This document shows, piece by piece, positions 1 to 8,465 of a stretch of 64,000 nucleotides of DNA; position 1 is the first letter of the stretch; every line of letters begins with the position of its first letter. The DNA comes from Salinarchaeum sp. Harcht-Bsk1 (GTDB lineage Archaea; Halobacteriota; Halobacteria; Halobacteriales; Salinarchaeaceae): assembly GCF_000403645.1 (NCBI RefSeq), contig NC_021313.1, forward strand, positions 1,054,001 through 1,118,000. The letters are read 5' to 3'. A program made the translations under genes and the position numbers. The notes below the pieces were generated by a model. That model made no database searches. It was not told the DNA's origin and worked only from the letters and a program-made list of their open reading frames with translations.

Positions 1-251
1 TTGACGTCCTTGATCGAGAGGTCGATCTGCTGGCTGGACTCGTCGACGTCCAGCACCTTCGCGACGACGGTCTGCCCCTCCTGAACGTGGTCGCGGACGT
101 TCTTGATCCAGCCGGAGGCGACCTCGCTGATGTGGACCAGCCCGCGCTTGTCCTCGTACTCCTTGAGGTCGACGAACACGCCGAAGTCCTCGATCTCGTC
201 GATCTCGCCGACGACGAGCTCGCCGGGCTCGGGCCAGCCGCTGTACTTCAT
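1..251 (-). CDS. Translation initiation factor aIF2 subunit alpha (partial, N-terminal part)
   Basis: This is the N-terminal S1/OB domain of the alpha subunit of archaeal IF2, which helps the ternary complex bring initiator Met-tRNA to the small ribosomal subunit. About 83 codons are visible. The protein opens [17 protein letters not shown], followed by an S1-type segment with [11 protein letters not shown] and GLVHISEV. The gene runs off the left edge, so the helical and C-terminal domains are missing here. Its ATG overlaps the eS27 stop codon (ATGA), so the two are translationally coupled. The order eL44-eS27-aIF2alpha is standard in Archaea. Confidence 0.95.
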   Translation of the reverse strand, partial: MKYSGWPEPGELVVGEIDEIEDFGVFVDLKEYEDKRGLVHISEVASGWIKNVRDHVQEGQTVVAKVLDVDESSQQIDLSIKDV

Positions 252-436
252 AGTGCGTCTGCCTGTCGGGACTCGACGACCTCGACGACGTCGGACTCGA
301 GCGTGGCGAGCCCGCCGGTCGGCGTCGCGAGCGTGTGGCCACAGACCGCACAGACGACGTCGCTGGCGGCCTTGCCGAAGATTACCTGTTCGTTCTCACA
401 GTCGGGGCACTCGACGCGGATGAAATCTCCTGCCAT
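248..436 (-). CDS. rps27e: Ribosomal protein eS27
   Basis: A 62-residue zinc-ribbon protein of the small ribosomal subunit. It starts [13 protein letters not shown] and has the expected four cysteines as two CxxC pairs (CPDC near residue 9, CAVC near residue 28). An in-frame ATG 36 bp upstream exists, but the added residues do not match the family and would run into eL44. It lies 2 bp after the eL44 stop and overlaps aIF2alpha by 4 bp. Confidence 0.95.
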   Translation of the reverse strand: MAGDFIRVECPDCENEQVIFGKAASDVVCAVCGHTLATPTGGLATLESDVVEVVESRQADAL

Positions 437-438
437 CG

Positions 439-720
439 TTACTCCTGGAACTCCAGTCGACCGGCGCGCCATCCCTCGCGGAGGTGGGCCTTCCCGCAGT
501 CGCCACAGCGGTACTTGAGATCAGTCTTCTTGGTGGGCTTGTCGCCACCGGGCACCTTCGAGAACCGACCGCGGTTCCCGATGCCCTTTCGACCGGCGCG
601 CTCGCGGCGGGCCATCCACTTGAGGCCGGTCGTGCGGCCCGTTCGGACCTTCTCGACCTCGTGTTCGTGGTGTGCTTTGCAGTGCGGACAGTACGTGTTA
701 AAGCGGCGCGGCATCTCCAT
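439..720 (-). CDS. rpl44e: Ribosomal protein eL44 (L44e)
   Basis: A 93-residue large-subunit protein that contacts the tRNA E site region. It begins [14 protein letters not shown], has the basic middle with [18 protein letters not shown], and a second CGDC pair, giving the four zinc ligands of the family. Length matches haloarchaeal L44e. A TATA-like TTTAAG lies at 757-763 and an AAGGTGA Shine-Dalgarno-like match at 727-733, 7 bp before the ATG, so this first gene of the operon probably has a short leader. Confidence 0.96.
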   Translation of the reverse strand: MEMPRRFNTYCPHCKAHHEHEVEKVRTGRTTGLKWMARRERAGRKGIGNRGRFSKVPGGDKPTKKTDLKYRCGDCGKAHLREGWRAGRLEFQE

Positions 721-850
721 CCGTGGTCACCTTGGATGGTGAGTTACGTGGGGCGGCTTAAACCCGCTACGGTTCGCCGTTGGCAGCGTCCGCCCCCGTC
801 GTGGCAAGAGCAGGAGGAAGGGCGAAGGCAAGAGACGTTCCTACAGAATT

Positions 851-914
851 CATATATTCGGCATATTCGGCATATTATCGGTCATACACGAACTGTAACG
901 GTTATTATCGGCAG
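851..914. repeat. AT-rich 9-bp iterated motif upstream of the Usp gene
   Basis: ATATTCGGC occurs twice head to tail (854-862, 863-871), followed by ATATTATCGG (872-881). A further TATTATCGG lies at 903-911. The block is much more AT-rich than its surroundings and sits between the divergent eL44 operon and the Usp gene, so it is a plausible operator or promoter region. No protein is coded here. Confidence 0.6.
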
Positions 915-969
915 AATTGTTAACTTACTGGCAGTGATACCAACGATCGACGGAGACGCACCCACCGAC

Positions 970-1446
970 ATGTTCGACTCGATACTCGTGGTGACGAACG
1001 GCACCGACCCCGGATCCCGGCCCGCCGAGCGTGCTGTAGCGCTCGCCGAGACGCACGACGCCGAACTGCACGCGCTGTACGTCGTCGACGTGGCCAAGGA
1101 CTGGGATATGGCCGTCGAGCGACGCGAGGCCGAGGGCGAAGCGGCGGTCGAGTTCGTCGCGAACCGCGGCGCGGAACGGGACGTCCCGGTCGTCAAGCAC
1201 TTCCGGTACGGTCGCACTCACGAGGAGATCGTGGACTACGCGGCAGCCCACGAGGTGGACCTGGTCGTCGTCCCGTCGACGACTCGGCGCGGGCTCTCAC
1301 GAATGCTCGCTCCGACAGACCTCGCCGAGCGAGTGATCGGACGGACCGACGTGCCGGTGCTCGGGATCGACGTGGCGGACGCCACCGAGCATGGGTCGGC
1401 CGAGGAGGCCGGTGACGGTGCGAACGCGCCCACCGTCGCGGACTGA
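970..1446 (+). CDS. Universal stress protein (UspA family)
   Basis: A single-domain 158-residue UspA protein of the adenine nucleotide alpha hydrolase-like fold. It starts MFDSILVVTNGTD, shows the typical LHALYVVDV strand and ends the fold with DVPVLGID. The usual ATP-binding signature (Gx2Gx9GS/T) near residue 100 is replaced by STTRRGLSRMLAPTD, so nucleotide binding may be lost. A much longer in-frame reading upstream exists but is GC-rich noise crossing the AT-rich promoter block. The last 25 residues are a low-complexity acidic tail. Confidence 0.88.
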   Translation: MFDSILVVTNGTDPGSRPAERAVALAETHDAELHALYVVDVAKDWDMAVERREAEGEAAVEFVANRGAERDVPVVKHFRYGRTHEEIVDYAAAHEVDLVVVPSTTRRGLSRMLAPTDLAERVIGRTDVPVLGIDVADATEHGSAEEAGDGANAPTVAD

Positions 1447-1523
1447 GAACGGATGCACGGGATCGATCACCGACGGAGCCCGGTCTCGAAGCCCTTAATT
1501 GACGGTCCCACCAAGCCGCTTGC

Positions 1524-1790
1524 ATGAAGCGGCTCATCGTGAACGGGGACCCGGGGTTCCGGAAGGACGCCGAGATCACGGTCGACGGCGAGGAGCTGGT
1601 GGCCTTCCAGGTCACCCGGAACGGCGACTGGCACGGGCCGGACCGCGTCCAGCTATGGTGCGTCGTCGGCACCGAGGACGAGCGTCAGACGTACGTCGAG
1701 CGGGACTTCGTCCCCCACTGGCTCGACGTCGAGCGCGTCGAGGACTCCGCGGTCGAGGTGCGGACGAAGGGCGGCGACCTCATCGTGTGA
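1524..1790 (+). CDS. Small conserved haloarchaeal protein (HAH_0734-like)
   Basis: An 88-residue acidic protein starting MKRLIVNGDPGFRK and containing NGDWHGPDRVQLWC. It resembles a small haloarchaeal family I know as HAH_0734; its function is not known. A TATA-like CTTAATT is centred 27 bp before the ATG (1493-1499), so the mRNA is probably leaderless and the start is well supported. No signal peptide or membrane segment is visible. Confidence 0.7.
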   Translation: MKRLIVNGDPGFRKDAEITVDGEELVAFQVTRNGDWHGPDRVQLWCVVGTEDERQTYVERDFVPHWLDVERVEDSAVEVRTKGGDLIV

Positions 1791-1859
1791 ATCGGGCGCG
1801 CCCGGTGCCTCCTCGCCGAGGCCGGCAGCCAGTACCGCACACGCCTGGCCGCGACCGCC

Positions 1860-1869
1860 GCGTTTTACG
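1860..1869 (+). promoter_or_regulatory. TATA-like box before the antiporter leader ORF
   Basis: CGTTTTACGT is centred about 34 bp before an ATG at 1898. Transcription would then start near 1892, placing the 26-codon ORF 1898-1978 first on the mRNA, ahead of the antiporter GTG at 1975. Confidence 0.4.
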
Positions 1870-1897
1870 TAGCCGGCCGTCGAGCCGTCGGTTGTCG

Positions 1898-1978
1898 ATG
1901 GTATCACCAGCCGTGATCGCGGGCAGCGTGACGCAGGCTGCTCGGAACGCCGTCGCAGGACCCACACGCTGCACGTGA
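1898..1978 (+). CDS. Possible 26-residue leader peptide overlapping the antiporter start
   Basis: ATG at 1898 opens MVSPAVIAGSVTQAA and ends with TGA at 1976-1978, which overlaps the antiporter start as GTGA. A TATA-like box lies 34 bp upstream. It could be a coupling or regulatory leader ORF, or a chance reading in GC-rich DNA. No homologue is recognised. Confidence 0.3.
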   Translation: MVSPAVIAGSVTQAARNAVAGPTRCT

Positions 1979-3891
1979 TCCCAACAGTGCTGTCCGCGAT
2001 CGCCGCCACGCCCCTCGCCGCGAGCGGCGGAAACACGCTCATCCTCGTCGCGATCATCCTCGCGCTCGGCGTCACCGCACAGCTGCTCGGGGACGCGTTC
2101 CAGGTGCCGAGCGTGCTGTTCCTGATCATCGCGGGCATCCTCGTGGGGCCGGAAGTGATCGGCCTCGTCACCTTCGCCGACCTCGAGCCCGCGCTCCGGA
2201 CGATCGTCGGGGTCAGCGTCGCGATCATCGTCTTCGAGGGCGCCTTCCACCTGAAGCTCGAGAAGGTCCGGGAGGCGCCGTCCGCGGCGCTGCTAATGGT
2301 CACCCTCGGCGCCGCCATCTCCTTCGTCGGGACGACCGTGGCAGTCCAGTTCCTCCTCGAGCCGGGGTGGGGGATCGCCGCGACGGTGGGCGCGTTGCTC
2401 ATCGCGACCGGCCCCACCGTCATCACGCCGATCCTCTCCGTCGTTCCGGTCCGGGATCGCGTGGCGGCCGTCCTCGAGACGGAGGGGATCGTCAACGACG
2501 TCACCGCAGCGATCCTCGCGGTCGTCATCTTCGAGCTGCTCGCGAGCCAGGAGACCTACCCCACAGACTTCCTCTACGAGTTCCTCGAGCGCCTTAGCGT
2601 CGGCCTGGTCGTGGGGATCGCGACGGCGCTGGTCATCTGGTACCTGCTCGAACACGTCGACGTGGGCACCGGCTGGACGCCTCAGAGCGCCCGGCTGATG
2701 ACCCTCGCCGGAGCTGTCCTCGCGTTCGCGGCGGCCGACCAGATATCCACGGAGGCCGGCGTCGCAGCCGTCGCCGCGGCAGGGGTCCTGCTCGGGAACC
2801 TCGATCTTCCCTTCGAGGAGGAGATCGAGGAGTTCAAGGGCGACATTACGCTGATCGTGCTCTCCTTCGTCTTCATCGCGCTCGCGGCGCTGATCGAGTT
2901 CGACGTCCTCGTCGACATCGGGATCGCCGGGCTGCTCGTCGTGCTCGTGGTGACGCTGGTGCTCCGACCGCTGCTCGTCTTCCTCTCGACGATCGGGGAC
3001 CGGTTCACCTTCCAGGAGCGCCTGTTCATCAGTTTCGTCGGGCCGCGGGGGATCATCCCCGCGAGCGTCGCGACGCTGTTCGCGATCCAGTTGCAGGATC
3101 CGACGGTCGCGCCGACGGACGTCTACGGCGGAGAGGTGCTCGCGGGGACGGTCTTCCTCGCAATCTTGCTGACGGTCGTCTTCCAGGCTGGCCTCGCCAG
3201 ACAGATCGCGGAGAAACTCAACGTGGTTCCAATGCGCGTACTCATCATCGGAGGCGGTCGCGTGGGCCTCGCGCTCGCCGAACGCCTCGAAGAACGTGGA
3301 GAGAACATCGTCCTCCTCGAGGAGGACGAGGAAAAGATCGACCAGTTGCGGGCCGACGGGTACACCGTCCGACAGGGCGACGGTACCGACATCGAGTTCC
3401 TCGAGGCTTCCGGTGCGGGCAACGCGAAGATCCTCGTGGCCGCGACGGGCGACGACGACACCAACCTGCTCGTCGCCCAGCTCGCGAGTTCGAAGTTCGA
3501 CGTCGAGACGGTGATCACGCGGGTGAACCAGCCCGAGAACGTCGACGCCTTCCGCGAACTCGAGGTCGAGACCGTCGACGCGTCGATGGCCACCGCGTGG
3601 GCGATCGACAACTCGATCGAGCGGCCGGCGCTCTCGAACTGGATGAACGAACTCGGCAGAGCAGGCGACGTCCAGGAGATCGAGGTGACGGACCGGTCCC
3701 TCGAGGGCCGAACGATCCGCGAACTCGACGAGGAGCTACCCAACGGCTGCATCCTCGCACTGGTCTCCCGTGGTGACGAGAACGAGATTCCCGATCCCGA
3801 CTTCGAGATCGAGTGTGGCGATCACCTCACCGTGCTCGGTCGGACCGAGGACGTGCGCCAGGCCCTGAAGATCCTCCACCCGCACGACTGA
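1975..3891 (+). CDS. Na+/H+ antiporter with C-terminal TrkA (RCK) regulatory domains
   Basis: A 638-residue membrane antiporter exchanging cytoplasmic Na+ (or K+) for H+. Residues about 15-405 form the CPA-type transmembrane domain with some 12 segments, including LFLIIAGILVGPEVIG, the GPTVITPIL motif and FVGPRGIIPASVA. An RCK_N/TrkA-N domain follows (Rossmann motif MRVLIIGGGRVG near residue 419), then a TrkA-C domain to the end. The tail should sense NAD(H) or another nucleotide ligand. The GTG start is the first in frame and overlaps the stop of a short upstream ORF. Confidence 0.88.
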   Translation: MIPTVLSAIAATPLAASGGNTLILVAIILALGVTAQLLGDAFQVPSVLFLIIAGILVGPEVIGLVTFADLEPALRTIVGVSVAIIVFEGAFHLKLEKVREAPSAALLMVTLGAAISFVGTTVAVQFLLEPGWGIAATVGALLIATGPTVITPILSVVPVRDRVAAVLETEGIVNDVTAAILAVVIFELLASQETYPTDFLYEFLERLSVGLVVGIATALVIWYLLEHVDVGTGWTPQSARLMTLAGAVLAFAAADQISTEAGVAAVAAAGVLLGNLDLPFEEEIEEFKGDITLIVLSFVFIALAALIEFDVLVDIGIAGLLVVLVVTLVLRPLLVFLSTIGDRFTFQERLFISFVGPRGIIPASVATLFAIQLQDPTVAPTDVYGGEVLAGTVFLAILLTVVFQAGLARQIAEKLNVVPMRVLIIGGGRVGLALAERLEERGENIVLLEEDEEKIDQLRADGYTVRQGDGTDIEFLEASGAGNAKILVAATGDDDTNLLVAQLASSKFDVETVITRVNQPENVDAFRELEVETVDASMATAWAIDNSIERPALSNWMNELGRAGDVQEIEVTDRSLEGRTIRELDEELPNGCILALVSRGDENEIPDPDFEIECGDHLTVLGRTEDVRQALKILHPHD

Positions 3892-4021
3892 TCGAGGGGC
3901 GCCGTGCCGCCGACGGTCGCACCGCCGGCCTGCGACACCCGCTCGTACTGTACACGTCCGCTCTGCACTCGTCCGCGTTGGACCCGCTCGGTCGCACCCG
4001 GTACGCTCCTGCACCCGACGA

Positions 4022-4393
4022 CTAGAGATCCAGCAATCCTTCCAGCAGCAGCTCCGCAGAGGCGTCGTTCGTCGCCAGAGGGGTGTCGTGGACGTCGCAG
4101 ATCCGCAGGAGGGCGGAGATGTCGGGTTCGTGGGGCTGGGCGGTCAGCGGATCACGGAAGAAGCAGATGGCGTCGAGTTCGTCGTCGGCGACCTCCGCGC
4201 CGATCTGGAGGTCGCCGCCTAGCGGGCCGGACTGCTTGCGCTCGACGTCGAGGCCGGTCTCCTCCTGGATGCGCTTGCCGGTCGTCCCGGTACAGACGAG
4301 TTCGCACTCGGCGAGGGCGTCGCTGTGGCGCTCGGCGAAGGCGATGATCGCGGGCTTCTCCTCGTCGTGTGCGATGAGCGCGATACGGGCCAT
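4022..4393 (-). CDS. mgsA: Methylglyoxal synthase
   Basis: Converts dihydroxyacetone phosphate to methylglyoxal plus phosphate in the cytoplasm. The 123-residue protein fits the family. It opens [14 protein letters not shown] and contains the phosphate-binding GTTGKRIQ, the [12 protein letters not shown] segment with the catalytic aspartate, and [15 protein letters not shown] with the conserved Asp and His. Its end is convergent with the antiporter gene, with about 130 bp between. Confidence 0.95.
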   Translation of the reverse strand: MARIALIAHDEEKPAIIAFAERHSDALAECELVCTGTTGKRIQEETGLDVERKQSGPLGGDLQIGAEVADDELDAICFFRDPLTAQPHEPDISALLRICDVHDTPLATNDASAELLLEGLLDL

Positions 4394-4453
4394 GATCGAA
4401 CCGTCGCCGTGCCCGCAGAAAATCCTTCGCGTGGGAGCGGCGAGGTCTCCGGG

Positions 4454-5488
4454 CTACGCGCCACCGACCGTCGCGCCCTCGTTGGTCGGCGACACGACGC
4501 GAACGGTGCCATCACAGCCAGCCGCGTCGAGGGCGGCGGCAGCGGCGTCGCGGGCCGCCGCGGCGTGCTCGGCGCTGCTCAGCCCGTAGACGGTCGGGCC
4601 CCAGGAGGACTGTCCGGCCGCGTCGATCGCGTCGCTCGCCTGCATGGATTCGACGATCGCACCGGCTGGCGGCCGGAACACGCCGCCCTGTGCGTCGGCG
4701 TACCAGCTCCCGTTCAACCGCTCGATCTCGGCGACGGCGTCGCCGAACGCGGCGCGGTCGCCCTGCGCTGCGGCGGGGAGCAGCTTCCGGGTGAGGACCG
4801 CCGATACCTGGTCGGCGACCGCCGGCGTCGCCTGCTCGACGACGGTGCGCATCGCGGCGTCCTCGTCCTCGCCGTGCCGACCGCGGTTCGGTTCGGTTCC
4901 CTGGCACTCGGCCGTCTGGCCGTCCTCGCCAGCGACGGCGGGCATCGCGAGGACGAACCGCCAGTCCTCGGGGAGTTCGTGGCGGGCGACGATCGGCGGA
5001 ACGGTCCACTCGCCACGGGGCGGTCGTTCAGTCGTGAACCGCGCCGTCGGGTGGCCACCGTCGACGACGAAGCCGCCTCGCTGGAAGGCCGCGACGCCGA
5101 CGCCACTCCGGCCGCCGCGGCCGAGGTCGGGCGCAGCCTCTCGGACGTCGACCGGCTCGTCGTAGGCCCGCGCGATCGCCGCGTAGATCGTCAGCGCGAG
5201 CTGGGTACCGCTGCCGAGCCCGACGTGCCGCGGGAGCCGGTCCTCGACCGTGACGTGCGCGCCGGGAACGTCGAGCAGTTCGGTGGCCAGGGCCGCGTAC
5301 TCCGCCGCGAGGTCGTCGGGGTCGCCGGTGTCGGCAGATTCGGCGTTGATCGCGTCGGCGGGCTCGGCCGTGACCGAGACGCGGGGCTCGTCGAGCGCCA
5401 CACCGATGCCGCCGTAAAGACGCTCGTGGGCCAGGGAGAGGTTGCAGAAGCCGACGTGGAGACGCGCGCCGGCGCTGACCGTTGGCAT
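4454..5488 (-). CDS. Beta-ribofuranosylaminobenzene 5'-phosphate synthase family protein (GHMP superfamily)
   Basis: In methanogens this family condenses 4-hydroxybenzoate with PRPP as the first step of tetrahydromethanopterin side-chain synthesis. The 344-residue protein has the family N-terminus (SAGARLHVGFCNLSLAHERL), a GHMP-like glycine loop HVGLGSGTQLALT, and GRGGRSGVGVAAFQRGG. The C-terminal part has QSSWGPTVYGL. Start at 5488 is chosen because upstream sequence is divergent and lies near the AlkA start. With MptD elsewhere in the window, it points to a methanopterin-like C1 carrier, but the haloarchaeal product is not established. Confidence 0.87.
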   Translation of the reverse strand: MPTVSAGARLHVGFCNLSLAHERLYGGIGVALDEPRVSVTAEPADAINAESADTGDPDDLAAEYAALATELLDVPGAHVTVEDRLPRHVGLGSGTQLALTIYAAIARAYDEPVDVREAAPDLGRGGRSGVGVAAFQRGGFVVDGGHPTARFTTERPPRGEWTVPPIVARHELPEDWRFVLAMPAVAGEDGQTAECQGTEPNRGRHGEDEDAAMRTVVEQATPAVADQVSAVLTRKLLPAAAQGDRAAFGDAVAEIERLNGSWYADAQGGVFRPPAGAIVESMQASDAIDAAGQSSWGPTVYGLSSAEHAAAARDAAAAALDAAGCDGTVRVVSPTNEGATVGGA

Positions 5489-5600
5489 TGGATCTGGTTG
5501 GGGGTTTGGCGGGGATGGGCGTTTCGACGGTGGCAACGGAGCCGTCGCACGGCCGCTCCCCACCGACAGACACAGGGCGCTCGGCCGCTCACTCCCCGGC

Positions 5601-6173
5601 GTGCCTTCGCCGAGTGACACCCTGGAATCGGATCCACACCTCGGACCGCTCTGGGAGACCCACGGCCCGGTGGCGATCGAACCGGCCGAGGACCTCTTCG
5701 AGCGGACGATAGTCTCGATCGTGAACCAGCAGCTGTCTGTCGATTCTGCGGCAGCCATCCAGGAACGCCTGTTCGACGCCGTCGAGATCACGCCGGCCGG
5801 CGTGCTCGCCGCCGAGGAATCGACACTCCGGGAGACCGGGCTCTCCGGGAGCAAGGTCGAGTACGTACGGAACGTCGCGAGGGCGTTCGAGGAGCACGGC
5901 TACGACCACGCCTACTTCGAGGGAATGCCCGACGACGCCGTCGCCGACGAACTGACCGAGATCGCTGGCGTCGGGCCGTGGTCCGCGAAGATGTTCCTCA
6001 TGTTTGGACTGGGCCGCGAGGACGTCTTTCCCGTCGAGGATCTCGGGATTCGAGCCGGAATGAGTGAGGTCGTCGATCCCGAGTTGACGCGAGCGGAGAT
6101 GCGCGACCACGCCGAGGCGTGGGCGCCGCATCGCTCGTACGCGAGCCTGCTGCTCTGGAACGCGGTGGACTGA
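5601..6173 (+). CDS. DNA-3-methyladenine glycosylase (AlkA-type HhH-GPD)
   Basis: A 190-residue base-excision glycosylase removing alkylated purines. It has the HhH-GPD core: IVNQQLSVDSAA, then ELTEIAGVGPWSAKM as the helix-hairpin-helix and FPVEDLGI with the catalytic aspartate. The start used is GTG at 5601 (VPSPSDTLESD); longer readings add non-conserved sequence over the divergent promoter region. It is shorter than bacterial AlkA because the N-terminal TBP-like domain is absent, as usual in Archaea. Confidence 0.88.
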   Translation: MPSPSDTLESDPHLGPLWETHGPVAIEPAEDLFERTIVSIVNQQLSVDSAAAIQERLFDAVEITPAGVLAAEESTLRETGLSGSKVEYVRNVARAFEEHGYDHAYFEGMPDDAVADELTEIAGVGPWSAKMFLMFGLGREDVFPVEDLGIRAGMSEVVDPELTRAEMRDHAEAWAPHRSYASLLLWNAVD

Positions 6174-6225
6174 ATCGGCCGTCTGGCAGTTCGGTTCCAG
6201 GCCCCCGAAAACGAGCGAGGGATCG

Positions 6226-7647
6226 CTACTCCTCTTCGAGTTCCTGTTCGTCGGGCTCGTCCTTATCGACCCGACGACGGACGTCGACCTGATAGTGCTG
6301 GAGGATGTCCCGGCCGAGCAGCAGTGGGTAGCTCATGTGACTGCGGTCCTCGACGCTCGCGGTGACGGTGTGCTGGGTGCCCCCGATCCCGACGACGAGG
6401 TCGACGACGGGACGGGCCTTGCCCTCTTTGACGCTTCCGGACTTGACCCGGGTCATGGACTTGATCGGGCCAGCTCCGATCTCGGCGGCGAGTGCGGTGT
6501 CGATGCTCGATCTGGTCGCGCCGGTGTCGGACTTCGCGAGCGTCGTGGTCGAGCCGCTGGTGCCCGAGACGACGACCTCCTCGGTGTAGCCAATCGTCGG
6601 GGCAGGGGCGTTCCCGGCGGTGGGATCCGGCCGTGGCGCACAGCTCGGTCGCGAGTCGTCGAGAGTGTTGGAGAGTTCCTGGACGCGCTCCTCGTCGACC
6701 TCGCCGCCGGCGCGCTCGATCCCCAGCTTCGCGATGTACGGTGCGGGGCTGTGGCCGGTCGCCTCGAAGAGGCCCTTGAAGCCCGCCGTGGGGTTGACCT
6801 CGAGGACGAACCAGCCGTCGTGGCCCTGAATCAGGTCGACGCCAGCGTAGTCCAGTTCCATGACCTCGGCGGCGTAGAGCGCGGTGTCGCGGGCCTCCTC
6901 GGGGAGGTCCTCGGTCGCGTCCTGAACGTCGCCGCCGAGCGCGACGTTCGTGCGCCACTCGCCCTCGGGCGCGTAGCGGTACATCGCGCCGACGATCTCG
7001 TCGTCGACGACGTAGACCCGCGCGTCGCGGTGGGCCTCGTCGTCGCGCTCGATGAGGTCCTGGAGGAACGCCATCCGGCGGCCGACCATCGGGTTGACGG
7101 GTTCGTCGAGGTTCACCTTCCACGTCCCGCCGCCGTGGGTGCCGATCGCGGTCTTGTAGACGCCGACGTCGCCGAAGCGATCGCGCTCGCGGTTCAGGCG
7201 CTCGTTCGAGAGCGCGAGCAGGGCGTCGGGCACCTGCACTTTCCAGTCCGCGAGCGTCGTGGCGGTCGCGAACTTGTGAAGCGCGGCGAGGACCGGACCT
7301 GGCTCGTTGCACATCGGACGGATCCGGTTGAGCGTCATCGCGAGGCCGAGCCCCTCCGCGGGCTCCTCGGTGTTCGAGAGGAGCAGACGGTTGCAGATCG
7401 CGTCGACCTCCGGCTCCAGCGCGACCTCGCCGTCCTCGATCGAGACCGCGAGGTTCTCCGCACGCAGCCAGACTGGCTCGTGGCCGAGCGCCTCGATCGC
7501 GTTGCAGATCGCCTTCGTCTCCTTGCTCGTGTGGAGACTCAGGACGCCGACGCGTGCCGGTTCGTCGGCCGCTGCCGCTGCCGTCGCCGCGACCGCCGTC
7601 GTCTGGTCCCCCGAATCGCCGCTCAAATCCGCAGCGTCGCCGCTCAT
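6226..7647 (-). CDS. RimK-family ATP-grasp ligase fused to a RimB-like retropepsin-fold protease domain
   Basis: Residues about 33-320 of this 473-residue protein form a RimK/LysX ATP-grasp ligase, which adds glutamates to a protein or carrier: GTHGGGTWKV (169-178), the AGVDLIQG strand and LEVNPTAGF (282-290, metal site). After a low-complexity linker (about 330-350), residues 351-455 match the PF05618 domain called RimB or ATP-dependent zinc protease, with the aspartyl-protease-like SDTGAT at 373-378 and LLLGRD at 442-447. Start is MSGDAADL at 7647. In Pseudomonas RimB and RimK are separate proteins acting on the same modification. The target here is unknown. Confidence 0.85.
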   Translation of the reverse strand: MSGDAADLSGDSGDQTTAVAATAAAAADEPARVGVLSLHTSKETKAICNAIEALGHEPVWLRAENLAVSIEDGEVALEPEVDAICNRLLLSNTEEPAEGLGLAMTLNRIRPMCNEPGPVLAALHKFATATTLADWKVQVPDALLALSNERLNRERDRFGDVGVYKTAIGTHGGGTWKVNLDEPVNPMVGRRMAFLQDLIERDDEAHRDARVYVVDDEIVGAMYRYAPEGEWRTNVALGGDVQDATEDLPEEARDTALYAAEVMELDYAGVDLIQGHDGWFVLEVNPTAGFKGLFEATGHSPAPYIAKLGIERAGGEVDEERVQELSNTLDDSRPSCAPRPDPTAGNAPAPTIGYTEEVVVSGTSGSTTTLAKSDTGATRSSIDTALAAEIGAGPIKSMTRVKSGSVKEGKARPVVDLVVGIGGTQHTVTASVEDRSHMSYPLLLGRDILQHYQVDVRRRVDKDEPDEQELEEE

Positions 7648-7762
7648 ACGTCTGTGCTCGATTGCGCCCGGGAAAACCGTGCCGATCGGCCGGACCCGAT
7701 ACGGCGACGGTACCACGCGAGAATGCGTCGAACGTTCGGCAACTGCCGTACTGCCGGTGGAG

Positions 7763-7769
7763 TTATAAT
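7763..7769 (+). promoter_or_regulatory. TATA box fixing a leaderless GTG start
   Basis: TTATAAT is centred 27 bp before GTG 7793. This spacing puts the transcription start on the start codon of the GNAT gene. Confidence 0.65.
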
Positions 7770-7792
7770 CGCCACTCCGCTACAGAACGACA

Positions 7793-8266
7793 GTGAGCGT
7801 CACCGTCGAGACCAGGTCAGTGGGCCCGGGGAGCGACGAGTACCTCGAGGCGGCCTGGGAGCTCAAAGAGCGCATTCGCCGCTCGGAAGGCGTGCTGAAA
7901 CAGCGACGCGGCTTCTTCGCGGACGCGTACCGACGGTCACGCGTGCACGTCCTGCTGGCGGACGAAGAGGTCGTGGGGTTCGCGGCCGTCCGCCGCGACG
8001 GCTACGTGCTCTTCCTCGCGATCGCCTCCGAGTACCGCGGCCAGGGGTTCGGCGAACGCCTGATCGCGCGCGTCGCGGAGGAACACGATTCGATCACCTG
8101 CCACGCCCGCGCCTCGAACGAGGGCGCACTCGGCTTCTACGAGAATCTCGGCTTCGAGATCCGCCGCCGCATCGACAACTACTACGAGGACGGCGGGGAC
8201 GCCTATTACCTGAAACTCGGCGAGGACACCGGGCTGACGAGCAAGATCACCGACGCGCTTCGGTGA
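7793..8266 (+). CDS. GNAT family N-acetyltransferase (RimI-like)
   Basis: A 157-residue single-domain acetyl-CoA-dependent transferase. The acetyl-CoA loop is YRGQGFGERLI (motif A, Q/RxxGxG/A), preceded by the LFLAIASEYRG strand and followed by ASNEGALGFYENLGF, typical of RimI-type protein N-acetyltransferases. The GTG start agrees with a TATA box 27 bp upstream. Substrate is not predictable; N-terminal protein acetylation is one option. It is divergent from the RimK-RimB gene. Confidence 0.88.
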   Translation: MSVTVETRSVGPGSDEYLEAAWELKERIRRSEGVLKQRRGFFADAYRRSRVHVLLADEEVVGFAAVRRDGYVLFLAIASEYRGQGFGERLIARVAEEHDSITCHARASNEGALGFYENLGFEIRRRIDNYYEDGGDAYYLKLGEDTGLTSKITDALR

Positions 8267-8465
8267 GCGAGTTCTCGCGACGAGCGCTGCTGGCGCGTTC
8301 GTGAGTGCTAACTGAAGTTGGCTGTACGGCGAACCCACAGGGCAGGCGCTAGGTGCACCGACCGGAAGGCGACTGCCCGGTAGCTGCCAAGAACGTAGTT
8401 CATCCCTACAGCGTAGTGGAGGGTCGGCAGCGTTTTAGGACCGTCTTGCATACTGGGCAAGCGAG

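Noticed and set aside
484-969. N-terminal extension of the Usp protein to 320 residues
   Set aside because: It is antisense to eL44 and crosses an AT-rich promoter block; the UspA fold begins at MFDSILVV (970).
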